DNA of 64,000 nt from Ascaris suum (taxonomy: Eukaryota; Nematoda; Chromadorea; Rhabditida; Ascarididae), in contig CM024173.1 of NCBI GenBank assembly GCA_013433145.1, positions 4,264,101-4,328,100 of the forward strand, written 5' to 3'. This document shows positions 24,625 through 37,869 of the stretch, piece after piece. The position numbers and the translations under genes are program-made. Positions within the stretch are counted from its first letter, which is position 1, and every line of letters starts with the position of its first letter. A model generated the notes under the pieces. It saw nothing but the letters and a program-made list of their open reading frames with translations, had not been told where the DNA came from and did not search any database.

Positions 24625-27600
24625 ATGGATGTGGTTGCGCTGATTCGCAACTGGGAGCTAATCGGCAACTACGCTCTCTTTCGACTCCGCAAATACCGTT
24701 TCGCTTTGGCTGCACTCAAGGGCTTGCGTAATGGCATCATGTAAGAGTTTTATAATAAGTGTACTCCGTGAGGACGTGCATGTGCTAGCATATAATATAA
24801 ATCGGTAGTATTCTTTTCCGTTTCAAAAAATCCTTCCTTTTTTCCTAACCGACTTGCTATGTTCAGTGTGATTCCGTCAGTGTTCTGCTTCTCCTTCTAG
24901 CCCCTTTTTCGGAAGTCGAAGGGGAAGAACACGAGATCGCAGTCCTCTTTTCACTCCCGATCCCACGGTATCGTGGACCAGTGACTAGACAGAGGAACTG
25001 CTGAAGATAAACTGTAGTGAAGATAAACTTATGTCGGTTTTACGTTGTCGATGCGGTGAAGAAGTGCTCGCACTTCAGATCCCTGGATTTTATTCAGTGT
25101 CTTCTTTTTCTAGCTCTGGGTAATCCTTTTTCTTACTGTTCCGTGGAGGATCCCCAACTGCAGCAAAGGCACGTCTTTCGTGAAATACCTCATGCGGCGG
25201 CTTTAGCAGTTGAAAGTGACTAACTGAGTTACGTATCTGCTGATTAAAAGCACCTAGCAGAGCATCATTCTTTGTCAGTTTTTTTTTTTTTTTTGAAGGG
25301 GAGGGGTAGGGTAAAGAGGAAGAGATGAAAAATTAGAGAAATACGGTTATGCGTTCAGTCTACTGTTTAATTATCGGATGTCGTACTGATTTAAGCGACT
25401 TTTATAGATATGGCACTCGTACCCGCGCTCCGCATGCACTCGTCACGGTCCTTCTATTTGGAAATGGAACGTGAGTGGTCATGCTATATTTTCTGTCCTT
25501 TTTAATAAGCCAGGTGCATTTGCAGGCTTGGCAAAGAAGAGTTTATCTTATTGAAATCGGAGGCAGGTGCAGTTAGATAAGGAATCGAGCTGTTTAGAAA
25601 CGTGGGGCATTTGCGAACCGTGGGATTATCGTACCTTGCTTAGATCGCGTCGACACTGCAATGAGGAAGTCGATTATAGAAGTAGCCATCGTCGACATGA
25701 CCACCTTTGGACACTTTCTTGAGAGGGCTAAGGGGGTTTATTACCGTAGAACGATAGTTTCGTGATATGGCAGCATACTGGAGCAGTGAACTCCTCTTTT
25801 AACGTCCATTGCAGTCATTTCCGTGCAATACATGTAGAACTTTATTTCTGATGCACATCAGGAATGTGTATAAATTGACCGTTTAATTTACTTCGACAAA
25901 TGAATGGCTCCCCCCTCCCCCTCGCCTATACTGTTCCTAATGGTGTATCGTTTTGAAGAATAGATATGGTTTCACTGTTTATACGGAAGTTGGGCACATC
26001 TCGCATCTTCATACAGTTATTTTAATAGAACATTATATTTGTTGGCCGGTTATTTGCCACGAGAAAGGGTTGTTGTGAATTGTCAGACTACTTGACCTTT
26101 ATACACTTCACTTCAGGTTTGTGGATAAAGTGAGGACTATACTCAGATTGACGCGGACACACGCAACAAACTTGGCTAAGTTTACGTTCTGCTACAAACT
26201 CGTAATGGGTCTAATGCAACGGATGAAAGGTATGTTTGATTGAACCCAAGCTGCTTCGCTTTAATTTTCTTCAATATTGGGGCGTTTTAAGGGATGGGGG
26301 AACGTGGATAGGGCTCATTGTGATAGAATATTACAGAGCCTTGACATCAACGTGGTTATATTTTTTAGGCGACAATGCAATGGACGTTGAATTGGGTATT
26401 TGCTGGGTGAATGCAACTTGCACTATAGGTTCCTTAAACGAAAAAATTATTACTTAATAATTCAATGAAGTTGTTCCATAAAATTTCGCATCACTCGACA
26501 CTTCGATAATCGTTGGATTTAGATGCAAAAGAAGGGCAACTTCTATGCTTTCTGTGCCATATCCTTCTTGCTTCTGAGGCACTGATATGAAATATTAGCC
26601 TAACAGTTGCTTATTTATTAAATTTCAAGGTTACCGAAGAGAATGGCACTCGTTTCTTGTTGCCTTTATTGTTGGCTACTTAGTATTCGGTGATAACAAC
26701 GGCGTTAATATGCAGGTTTGTTAAGTCGTCTTATTCTCTTTCATAAATTCTTTCCACATCTTACTTGAGTTGCATGTATTTTACAGGGAATCTATTCGTT
26801 TCCCGAGCTCCATTCATTTCTCTTGTGATGTGCACATAAACGGCTTTTATTCACGTGACGCAGAAAATTACATGGTGTGAGAGCCTCGATAACGTGTCTG
26901 TAGCGACTCTTTTTTCTCATGTTTTACCAAAATAGAAAACGAACGCAGCGGTGTTCTTTTCAGTCTTTTTTCTTTCTACGATTTCAGCATTTAAAATAGT
27001 TCTTTGACGATTCTTCCTGTAAAATTTGCGTTTATGAATTTAATCTCTTTCAGATCAATCTCTATCTGCTTTCTCGGATATTAGTTGGCTTAGCACGACT
27101 CGGTGTCGAGAAACAAATTATCCCGACGCCTCGTATGATTCTTATCGTTATTTTATTTCATCCTTCGAAAATCGTTTATAGAATTCTTTTGTGACATTAT
27201 AGAATTGTGACTGTTTCAGATGACTTCAAGACTTGTTCGCCTACTTTTCGATTTGTTTCCCCTTCATATGCATGAGAATTATATAGCGATACGTAGCACT
27301 TCTTCTCCACTGACCGTATGACATAGAACTCTTTGCGCACTTGTCACTTCTCTCCTATATGCTCTCATTCTATGCAAGCTAATATATTTATACATAAATA
27401 TTCGGTATAGGAATATAGGCATTTCGATTTTCTTTACCACACATTTCAACTTATGTTAATAACATTTGCAGGGTAATCTCGGTTACATTATTTTTAACAG
27501 GTTTAGAGAAGGTAGGACAGTCATCAGTTATGCTCTGTGTGGTGCCGCGTAATCCAAGCTAAAATAAATCTTGCTCCAGCTTTTTCCTTTCTCATATGTA

Positions 27601-28172
27601 GTGATCCAAAAGCACTGAATTTTGATGGAGTATCCTGTTTCCCGTTAAATTTTTCCCTTTTTTGTGCAGTATTATTTTTAATTTAATTCAGCTACTCATT
27701 ATAACATTTTCTTAATTTCTCCGGATGGGAGTGGTTAAATGCATGCATCGAGCTGGCGAACGACATTGGTAAAGAGTTTTTGTGGGGATTACTCCACCGA
27801 CTTCTTTACTGAGAATAGTTGAACTCCGCGGTGCGGCAATATATTCAAAAAAAAAAAAATTACACTGTCTAAAGCTGATTACTGGAATCTCGGTTATCCG
27901 AATCGAATTAAAAAAAGAGGAGCATTGTCGAAATCTGATTTAACTTCATGCAGTAATATTTTTTATTGAGTTTGGAGTAGATGTGCAAAAGTTTATTTGC
28001 AGTTGGTCCAGTATTTCCTTGGTTCGCGGCTACCGTATGGGGTTTTGTATTGTGGCTTTTTGAGCACCACCAACATGTTCTTCAAAGTTCGTTGCGATCT
28101 TCCATGATTTATCTCTATCGCGACAGTGATAAGTGGACTAACATTCGCAATTTTCTTATCTCGGATGATTGA
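24625..28172 (+). CDS. peroxisomal membrane protein 4 (PXMP4/PMP24), complete, six exons
   Basis: PXMP4 is an integral peroxisomal membrane protein of the Tim17/22/23 superfamily; its biochemical role is not settled. Exons: 24625-24740, 25408-25470, 26117-26229, 26630-26715, 27054-27132 and 28003-28172. All phases agree across the joins, giving about 208 residues against 212 for human PXMP4. Diagnostic pieces: LKGLRNGIM joined to IYGTRTRAPHALV (residues ~30-52), FGDNNGVNMQINLYLLSRIL (~120-140), then PWFAATVWGFVLWLFE and the near-invariant tail SSLRSSMIYLYRDSDKW. The ATG chosen is the first in the exon, and human PXMP4 begins with a similarly short N-terminus before the same RY.AALA.LKG block. 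Introns run from about 340 to 870 bp. The gene looks intact with no frameshift. Identification is by family pattern; the function in this worm is inferred from the mammalian relatives. Confidence 0.93.
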
Positions 28173-31100
28173 GCTTTGTTTTCTGTTTTAATTGTTCATT
28201 TGTCTTGGTGAAACAAGAAATGACGCTTGTATCTTATGATGTGCTGCCTTCAGCAAACGTGTTGTTAATGCGTTTTTGCTCACATAGGGGATCGATGATT
28301 TCAGAGGGGTTTTTCGGAATTTCAAAATGAGGGGAAAGCTTGTGGAACGATTTTGTCCCTATCGAATTTTCCTCAGTGGGTTTTAGTGGAAAAGATTCTG
28401 ATGTGGAGCTCATTTCTCTCCTCTCATTGAGTGCTTGATTTCCTCTAGGAATGAGTCTATATAAGTGCTGTTCCATTTACGTTGTGTAAAATGCGTATCC
28501 AGCTCATTTTAGAATTTTTGCTCTGCTTATTTCTCCGGAACGACGATGTGTTAGGGTGATTGTTGTGCGCATTATGTGCCATTTTGTATATTTTCTGTGA
28601 AACGAATTTCGGTAATGCTCTTCTTGCATTTTACATCGTTCCACGTATTGTCGCATTTATTTTATTTATTCCCTAAAATATCCTCACCGTTTACTTTGTT
28701 AATAATAATGTGGTGTTATATAATTCCTCATTTCACTTCTCTCTGTATTCAATTTTTGCTGTTTATTTCGTTGTTAATATATGTCGCCTACGTTCAAAGT
28801 GTTATTTCTACAGGTGTTCTTAACAGCTCCATCATTTTCTACTATCGTTGAAGGAATTCCTCACCGCACTTTTATATAAAATTTGTGCAAACCTGTCATA
28901 TGCAAACAAATATTCTATATTTCTTCGCACAACATATTCGAATTGTTCAATTGATAATTATAGTGAAATGAAAAATATGTAAGATTTTACTATTTGTGGA
29001 AATAGATATATTTGAGAATGTTGCAGTTAATTTCGAGTGTGAACTTTGCAGCGTTCTCATTAAGCTCCTTTTCTTGAATATAAAATTATTATTGCGCAAT
29101 ATTTTTTCATATTGGCTGTGAAGTATATTTGATCAAATTTTGCTTCTCTATAAGTTTTTTTTTCTTTTTTAAATTTAAGATTGCTTCATTCTGCTTTATT
29201 TCACTGAGAGATTTTATTGAGATGTAAATGCCGTCGAACGTTTTCAAAACTTATCGTGTTATATGCTTTTTCTCTTCTCCGATATTTTCTTCATTGAAGA
29301 AATCATCTCATTCGTAATATTTATGAAGTGAACTCTTGAAAGAGCTCTTCAGTGGGAAAACAAGTGGAAGATAGAGCTTCTCTCAAACTGCTCTTATTCT
29401 ATTCGATAGCTGTTCTTCAGTCGTTCCAATACTTTTATGTGCCACTCATCTCTATATCCCGCTGTTACTCAGCCTATATAGTTGATTGGTTGCAGTACAA
29501 TTCCGCTCAGTGGATTTGAGAGTCACTTATGTTTGCCTTATGAATCATTATTAAAAGAATAAAAACGTATATTTCAATAAGCACTATCACTTCAAGGGAA
29601 GAAAAAGCGATTGCTGCAAGTGATACAGAGACTGAATTGCCGTTCAGAAAGGTACCAGAATATCCAAAGAAAAATCGGTCCCGTTCTGAGTGTATAATTT
29701 CGAAATAGTTATTGTTCGTTGATTCGACCGACTTAGTTTACATCATTAAACCTTCAAATATCGCATAATTCCCCTATAATATTTTATTCTCAAAAGCATC
29801 GAAGTTATAAGGTTGAGTGCATTTGCCTTGATGAAATTCTCTCCGAAAGTTTCATGAGAAATTTAGGCGTTATAATATTTAAATACTACGAATTTACGTT
29901 TGAACAGAGTGATAAGCATTGTGTTTAAGGCTTAATTACGATGCATTTTTTACGGCACTTCGATTACACTGTCAACACGTCTGCGATAATCATTGTTCAT
30001 ACAGTATTCAGCATAAAAATAGATTTTAGTTATCGTCAGAAGGAAGTCCTATTGATTTGAGTTTAAATTCCCCTCGTTAGAAGCTAGAAAGTATTGATTA
30101 TCGCTAGAGTCTTTGTGCATTAAGTGGAGGGTCAAAGTTCAATTTGCAAAAGTGTACAATTCGATCGTTTAGTTCACTCGTCCCATTTCTGCGTTCAGGT
30201 ATAAGTTCACCGCTGTGTCACTCCACCGCTGCAGTTCCGGGTGATTTGCCATCCACAGATCACTAGTCCACTCAAAAAGCGAAAAGAAAATGTAACCGTC
30301 ATGTCATTACCGAACATCGGTTATGACGTCAGGAAGTGGTGCCCCATTAAAAAACACAATCACCTTTTATAGCATTATCTTGGTATTGGATCTACTCAAC
30401 TTGTCGACGTGGCAAAGAAAGATTAAACGGAACGATGAAGCCAGCTGCCTCCTTCTCTGCAGCGGTCTTCACAATATCGATGACCCGATGCTAAATGCCG
30501 GAGGAAGAAGCCACTTCGAAAACCGTTGCATCTCTTATGTAAGATTCGAGGGAACGCGCTTAATGAGGCGTTCTTGTAAAGATTTTGCATTTCAGTAAAG
30601 CTCGCCGAAACGCATTCTGCCATTTTGCAGAAGACTTCCATTCTTGACGCGATCGACGGACAGTTGTGGTGCTCGCAGTTGCGTTTGCTGGGCGACTGTC
30701 GACATCTGCGTGAGTTGTGAAAATAACAATTGGGTTGATGATTTTAAGTGGTTGGCGTATTAAGCGCTGGAACTGTGAATGGGTACTGGTATATCTTCGT
30801 TTCACCGCTTGAATTGGAGATGGAATTATCTTATAGATAGATTGTGTGGCGTAATGTAGCAAAACAAGCGATCATTGTTGCCGGTGCTGTCGCTTAGGCT
30901 TGTCGCTATCTTATCGGTTCCTATGTTGCTAGGATCGGGCCGATTTGTAATATGAGACTTACTGCGGGCATATTTGGCAGAAGATAGTATGCACACACTC
31001 GGTGGTATTATTAGTTAATCGCGTGATCCTTCGGTGCAGCCGAACTGCTTTCTTCTATTATAGTTGCGAGTGTTAAAAAACAGTCTTCAAAGGGAATGTA

Positions 31101-31828
31101 TTTTATACGATCCCCTTCCTTTTTCGCTACACCACAGCTTCAAACATGATTTTATTGACTTGATATTTGCTAATATAGGCAACCATCGGCGAGCTTTGTA
31201 TTTAATCCGGAGCTTCATCATTATCAAATAGGAGACTGCAACAACCAATTCAGACATGAATATGGCGTCATCTGGAATTGTGTGTCACTGATTAAAGATT
31301 ATACCGATTTTCGTTTCAAAAGTGGACGGTGTCTTTCAGGTTTTTCAAAGGATGCCTCGCAGCGATAAAATCGATCCAACACAGGATGAAAAAGTATTCG
31401 TTTGATTGCAGTGCCTTCATCAAGTGTAACAGTAGATTGTAGATTGTGTGTCCGAGTTGGCGCACGTGAAAGCTTTATTTACGTAACACTGACGCCTCAA
31501 CGCCATCTCATACTATTGGATGCAGGGGTTTATTTGGAAATATTTATTGACATTTCCATAAGCAACATTAGTGGATAACAGTTCTGAAGGAAGAGTCGTC
31601 ACAGATGTAGTTCACTTTCTCGGCATGTCCGGATATGAGGTGCATTTCTCTCATATAACTTAGCTACACAAAAATAAACTTGACCTATAATAGATGACTT
31701 CACTGATTATGTTTGTCGTTGTGATGATAGCGGTAGAGAGTCCATTCACCGCCATTATTCGTTTCATTGAGGGCACTCAGCTAAGTGCAATAAATATAAG
31801 AAATGCTTTATTTGTGAAAATATTGCAG
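28173..31828. other. interval without a supported gene
   Basis: AT-rich sequence follows the PXMP4 stop. A GC-richer patch at 30420-30720 contains a TTTTGCAG/AAG acceptor (~30640) followed by a 74-nt open stretch and a GTGAGT-like donor (~30712). It could be an upstream exon of the next gene, but the reading frame cannot be linked to it. Minus-strand frames overlap the same patch. Confidence 0.4.
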
Positions 31829-34522
31829 AAATCAGGCAAAAAAAATAAAACAGGTTCCACTTCGAAAAGCCAAACGAAACCAGGTATGTCGCTTATAAGT
31901 TGTTGAATATACAAGATCCTCTATTAGGTCTTAGTCACCTCATCGTGCGATTGACATCCTATTATGATTGATCACAGGAGGAAGAGCGACTGCATCAGGA
32001 ATTTTCTTTTTGTGAAGACTGGATCATTTGAGAGAGGAAGCATCATATCTTCATAGAAAGCAACTTATTTCTCCTTGTCCATGGACTGTTATCAGTGACA
32101 GTCCACAGAAAATACAGCAAGAAACGCTTTGGACGTGTTCAATTGGACTAGATATCATGACGTTAAAAAGTTTTTGACAAAAATATGTAACAGACCGAAG
32201 ACGCTTTTTGTGAGCTTAGAAGGGATGCTGTTAAACCAATGTCCTCCACATGTTCTCCCTTACCTCCATCTATTACTTCTACAACCTTGTTGAAGACATG
32301 GAGAGAAGCTACGTGGGTGTGATTAAGCATCATGTTGAATTATTAGTCAACAGGATAAGATAGCTGATGGTTATTAGCCGAAGTGTTTTCTTCAGGGATT
32401 CAGGAAACATCGCATGGGTGCGAAATGCAACTATATCACCGAAGTGGATCATACTTTCGAATAAATAGAATTCAGTTTGTAGTATTCAATTGCACTTAAC
32501 AGTCAACTGACTAATTACATATTGCACACACCTCAATGCTGTGATCGCATTACAAGTTTTGCTACTTCGCTTTTAGAAAGGAATACAACGCCAGGAAGAG
32601 GTGGTACACCAGCATCGACCTCGACCGCTGAAGCAGCACATTTTGGAAGCTCTTTACCGTCAACACCGCAAAAGTCAGCCGCTTCAAAAAGTACCGCTAA
32701 ACAAACATCTTCTACTGATACACCAGCTGCAAAAACCGCAGATACCATATCTGGCAGGACTGGTTCGCTGAAGGTTCTCAACGATCTTCTTTATTCGCTG
32801 ATTCAGTTTCAAAATCTCTCGTTAAATCTTACAACTGGACACAATTAAATGCTAGGTTATATGCTACTCATGAACAATTTGATGTATACTATACACTTTG
32901 CTGTCTAATAAAATCCAAAGAGGCTGTCATTTATTTTGTACAAGAACGAGCTAACCACTTAAGTGCGTGCAAGTGTCAAACATTCTTCAAACTGTGACGC
33001 TCTGAAATACCGGAATTTGTTTTGATTTCACAAGCGAATGCTCATTGCGTTCTCGAAAGGCAATGCTAACGATATCCGAGTGTCTGAGCGTCGAAGTATT
33101 TGAGTGTATTATTGCTTGACTGTTATCAGTTTGAGTTATATTTTATGATAGGAATGTCCTGTAAGAAAAATTTATATAAGAGATGACTCTTTTGAACACT
33201 CGAATTTATGCATGGTGATTATGATAGGAGGAGGAAAATGAGCAACTGGCAGATGAGGTGGCACCAAACGACCAGCTTGACGATAAAAGTATTCGCGAAC
33301 CCGAGCTGGTCGATAAGGATGTCGGCGAAGACACTGAAAGGGTATGCCATGAATTCACATGCTTATGCAGCCAAAGTGACATTCTTTTTACTCGCACTCG
33401 ACAGTTGGAAAAATCTCTCCAAAAAAATGAAGCATAAGAATAAATATCTCTCATAGGTTTTATGGAGCTGAGCCTAATTCACATCAGTTTATCGCAGATT
33501 GATGCTTGATTAGATCGGACTTAATCATTAAGCTTGACTGATGCTTGATTAGATCGGATTTATTCAGAAGTTCTGTTATAAATCTATTTGCAGTTGTCGG
33601 ATGTGAGCGATGATGAAGGATTGTTCGGTTCGCACAGCAGAACGTCATTGTCGAACAGTCGTTTCATGTCTTGGCTAGAGGTTCGTATAGCATCTTGAAT
33701 AGTTTAATTGCTATTGGTGGGAACGATGTAGAAATGTAGCACTCAAACGTTATATACATTTGTACGGAAATTGCAGGGATAGTGGAGATATTAATATGCC
33801 GGTAATGGTGATAGATTATGGATAGATTTTCGCACGCTTCCTGTAAACGAGTGATAGGAAAATTGGACTTTAATCTGAAAGGTTTCCTGGTCTATCTTGA
33901 TGGAAAGCTTGAGATCGATGCTGAATGACGTAGTGAGCATAGATCAAGCTGGTATCTTCTGAGGCAGTCGTGGAGCATGGGTCATTCGCCTCTCTCAGTA
34001 GGTTCTTTTGCGAAAGAATGGAGTGCTTTCAAATTCTCTGCAACTGCAACGACTGTTACCATTTCTTATCGGTTTTAAACGTGCATCACCGAGATATCAC
34101 GAGCGTAATAAGTGTCATTATAGGCGCATCTGTCCACCTCAACATTAAATTTCAATGCGAATTTTCCTTCGCATCCAATGAGTCGAAACTGCAAACATCA
34201 ATTAAGAGCGACGTAATGCCCACCTTAAAAAGTATAAAATTTTTATAATTACTTTAAATCGCATAATATTGTAGAGAGATCATCAATGATACAGCGTTTG
34301 GATGCAATTTATTTCAAAGTTGCAGTAATATTTGAATGTTGTTGTTTGTGATTTCAAAGTTTTCGTCAAGAGAAATATCAATTTCAGCATATTTCGCCAT
34401 TAATTCGCAATCGTAAGGTGCGTTATTTGGCGATAGTGAATTTCTTCTTGAGCGCATTCAACGTTATTCTCATGTTGATTCTCGTTGCATTACTCATCTA
34501 CTTCATTGTCCTTACAATTAAG
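31829..34522 (+). CDS. unrecognised single-membrane-segment protein, five internal exons (partial)
   Basis: Five exons with consistent phases: 31829-31883, 32577-32773, 33228-33341, 33594-33680 and 34388-34522, about 196 residues. The first is basic (KSGKKNKTG). The second is rich in Ser, Thr, Ala and Lys, hence probably disordered. The third is strongly acidic (EEENEQLADEV...). The fourth reads LSDVSDDEGLFGS and continues Ser-rich. The fifth starts with basic HISPLIRNRKVRYL and then has about 30 hydrophobic residues ending LLIYFIVLTIK, a clear membrane span. A long cytosolic N-terminus, basic stop and single span suggest a type II membrane protein; a sarcoglycan-like topology is possible but no signature was found. 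Start codon and C-terminal exons are not identified; the Pao/BEL element lies 2.9 kb downstream. Confidence 0.5.
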
Positions 34523-37406
34523 GTTTGTGCATTACTTTTAAATGACCAACTTTTAACCTTACTTTATTAATTATCAATAGCAATACCTAACAAAGTGAAA
34601 GCTTTATGAAAGCAGTATTAAAGCTTATTATAGGTAGCGAATAATTTGATTAAAGATGCATCAACCTTTCACTTTGCATGCAAATTCGAGTAGCAGTTCA
34701 AAGAAAATATAATTTCTATAATTATATGATGAAAATGAAACGTCGCATTTTTTTTTGCACTAAAATTGTTTGATTGATTATTTCAATGAGCGAAGTATTT
34801 TTTTTCATTATGTTTATGCGATGAATATCAAGCAACTTCGAAATTAAATGCTAGCAGTAGAAAGAAGAAAACGTGAGAAATAGAAGATTCGCTTGATGAC
34901 GTCAGAAGTGAAAGAACTACCCACCCAAAAATCCAATAATAGTAATTCATCTAAGTGCTATCACAAAATTTGCTTCTTAAAAATACTGATGTTAGGCAGC
35001 ATTTTTTATGTACCACTACGTATACGAGTATAATTATTACTGTCACAGTGTAACTATTATTGTCTTTCGTATTTATAGCCATTATATGCACTCATCATTG
35101 CATTATGCGCGTTTCAATTATATATTTGATATGGTAGTGTCCAGTGAAAAATACAGCGGCACTGTAATTCGGAATCGAAATAGAAGAGAGAGCAAGTTAA
35201 AGTTACATATTGTAACGAGTTCGAGAGACCCTTCAAGTTGACTTATAGAAGAATGAAGCGATCGGCAGCGCTGAGAATCCATGTATCTTTCGCTATGGGA
35301 ATTGGGGTGAATGCAGTGGGGTGTGTTGGAATACCAGTGAACAAAGCGAACCACCTAAGATGAGGAGGAAGGTGCTTCGATCTTCTATAGTACAAGCAAG
35401 AGGATTGAGGTACAAACCTTGCCCGGTAGACCTTGCCGAGCATTTCGAAGAAGCACCGTGCAATTTCTTCAGGTACAACTGTTTCTTGCTACGCTCATAT
35501 CAGCTGTGCGGAAGTTGTGGTGATCCATTGTTCGGGAATTGCAACAAATATGTTTTGAAGATTGAATTAACGAATGTAACACAATTAGTCTGAATGATTC
35601 ACCTAGAAAAAAGCAGCTTGGCCGAATTGACTGAGTCGTGCGTATATGATACTGGTGAAAAGGTAATTTATACTAAAATGCCGTTATCAACCGAACTCAG
35701 TGGGAGACCTTTTCATTATTTATGGGAACGGACACTACGGATCCTATTCCTTTAAACAAAGGATGGAGGCTTTCGTTTTTTTTTTTTTCGAATTCCGGGA
35801 TGAGATCTTCCACCTTTAGTCAAGAGAGCATGAATTTTTCTCCGCAGGAAAAAATCACTCACCCAATTTTTTCGGATTTCTTAAAAATGAGTAATATTCA
35901 AAAAGCTGTATTCGAGAAGCTTACATACTAGAAATGACTGTTTTTATAGGAAGGGGTATTCTTAAACTAAGTGCTAGCTGAGGAAGTAGTGCGCTCTTCG
36001 CAAATTTCCAGTTCAAATCTTGAAAGTTGGAATGCATTTGCAAATATTTGCAACTGTGAAACACAGGTGTGTGCACTTGTGATTTAAATTCACACGCAAT
36101 GTTTTATTTACCTAATAATGGATGTCGCTATTTTGCTGTGGGTACTTCAACATATGTTGTTTCACTCATAACCACCATTTTAGCAGTAAATTCTTTATAG
36201 GTGTCCGATACCGTTATCTTCGTTCGCATTCCATAGTCGTTGCTTCTTTAACGAAGCAAATAAAGGTAAAGCTGGTGGCTGCTATCGAATTCGTCAACTG
36301 CCACTCGATAATTACACACTCATTCGTATTGACGCAAATCTCACCGAAAAATGCAGAGATTGCCCAGATTTTATTATTTGATTGTTTGTTGTATGTCTCC
36401 AAGAATTTCCTTTATTCTCCTATGGTATTCGTTTACGCAATGTTCCCTTAAATTGCTGGCTGTTACCTTGCTCTGAAATGTGCATGTTAAAAATTTGCAT
36501 ATTCATATTACATCGCTGTAGATGTCAGTGGATGTGTTTTTATGGAATATATCGGGTTATATAAAGGTTAAAACCTAATTGTTTCCTATAAGGAACGAAT
36601 GATACCTCTTGGAGAGGGGAGTTGTGAGGGAAGGAGAGAAGAAATAAAGGTGGCGGGAATGGAGCAGATTGTAGGGGGATAAAATTTCAATGATAAACGA
36701 AGTGACTATCCTCTTGAATATCCCATCCCATATGCGTTGCATTCAATTGCGGTGATCATCACAGCACATTTGTCTTATCTTTCTATAGAACATTTGTGTA
36801 TAAGAGGGATGATATGAATAAGTGTTGCCGTATTGTTTGTTTCCGTTAATCAAAGTTTACTGTGTTATTGTCATCAAAAATTCTATTAAATAAGTTTGCT
36901 GCTAGAAAGAGGCAATTTTCCGCGGCTCGGATGTGACCTTTCTTATGCGTACTAGCATAGTGCACCTTCATGATGTTCTTCCTGCTAACTTTACAAAACG
37001 TTTTATCCAAGGCTTAAAGTTAGTCACTTATCAAAAATTTTTCGGACTGACAGCAACAATTACGGGTGGACGTCTTTATGAGTGATCGCCGTCACCTTAC
37101 AAAAGCTTCCTATCTGCAGATTCTTCTTCAAAATGCCTTCTCTAGTAAGAAAGCGAATTTTTAAAGGCGAACGAGTGGACACCGAATTTCAAGTTATAAC
37201 GCGTTATATTTCACGTACTCTCGACCCATTCTGGAATACTGTATCCCTCCATGATCCATTTATTAGATTCTTGATGTTACCCTGCTCAAGAATATGCAAC
37301 AACACTCATTTGTATAGCTTTTGACCAAGTTTACCATGGTTTATACCAGTCGAGTTACGATGGAACATACCACAGGCGTAAAGTTGATGTGTTTCTTTAT
37401 TGTAGA
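34523..37406. other. interval without a supported gene, probably intronic
   Basis: Only short frames occur here. The most gene-like, 35321-35593 (+), has no matching splice context. The preceding partial gene ends with a donor (AAG/GTTTGT at 34522), so at least part of this stretch should be its intron. Confidence 0.4.
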
Positions 37407-37665
37407 TGTCGCGTAAAAGCGCGACAAAACAAACAGTGCTGGCAGCGAGGGGCTCACGGGCTTTGCGACTATACAGAAAAGGCGACTAAGACATGGCATA
37501 GAGAGTTAGGTATGTTTAGAAAGAATGATAACAATGCGATGAGACAAAGAATCCTCTTACAACAGTGTGGGGATTCTATGTTTCGTTTCCCACTTATCTC
37601 CAACGAAATCTTTCTATTCCTTTCATTGGAATTTTATCTTGTCTCTTTCGCCGATTGACGCGACA
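37407..37665 (-). repeat. 3' LTR of the Pao/BEL element (259 bp, complete)
   Basis: Ends form the short inverted repeat TGTCGCGT...ACGCGACA, with the canonical TG...CA. Bases 37472-37665 align with 44660-44854; differences are scattered substitutions, by eye between one in six and one in ten positions. Confidence 0.9.
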
Positions 37666-37869
37666 TTCGCGAAGTGACGATCCTTACGATCCTTACGCCC
37701 GATGATAACTGGTTCGAATCTCATGCGGTCGGCATGTTGCTGAAGGTTTTCTGTTACGGTCGTTCCCTGCATTTTCCCTGACGAAAATAACTGTCGGATT
37801 GGGTATTTCCATTTTCTTGCGAAGTCTCTTCACCGCGGCCGTACATTTGGTCACTGCAAAAGTAATTAT

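Noticed and set aside
37702..37712. GGTTCGAATC, a tRNA B-box/T-arm-like sequence
   Set aside because: There is no matching A box, acceptor stem or anticodon arm at the right distance, and it lies inside the Pao/BEL element next to the 3' LTR, where a primer-binding site is not expected.
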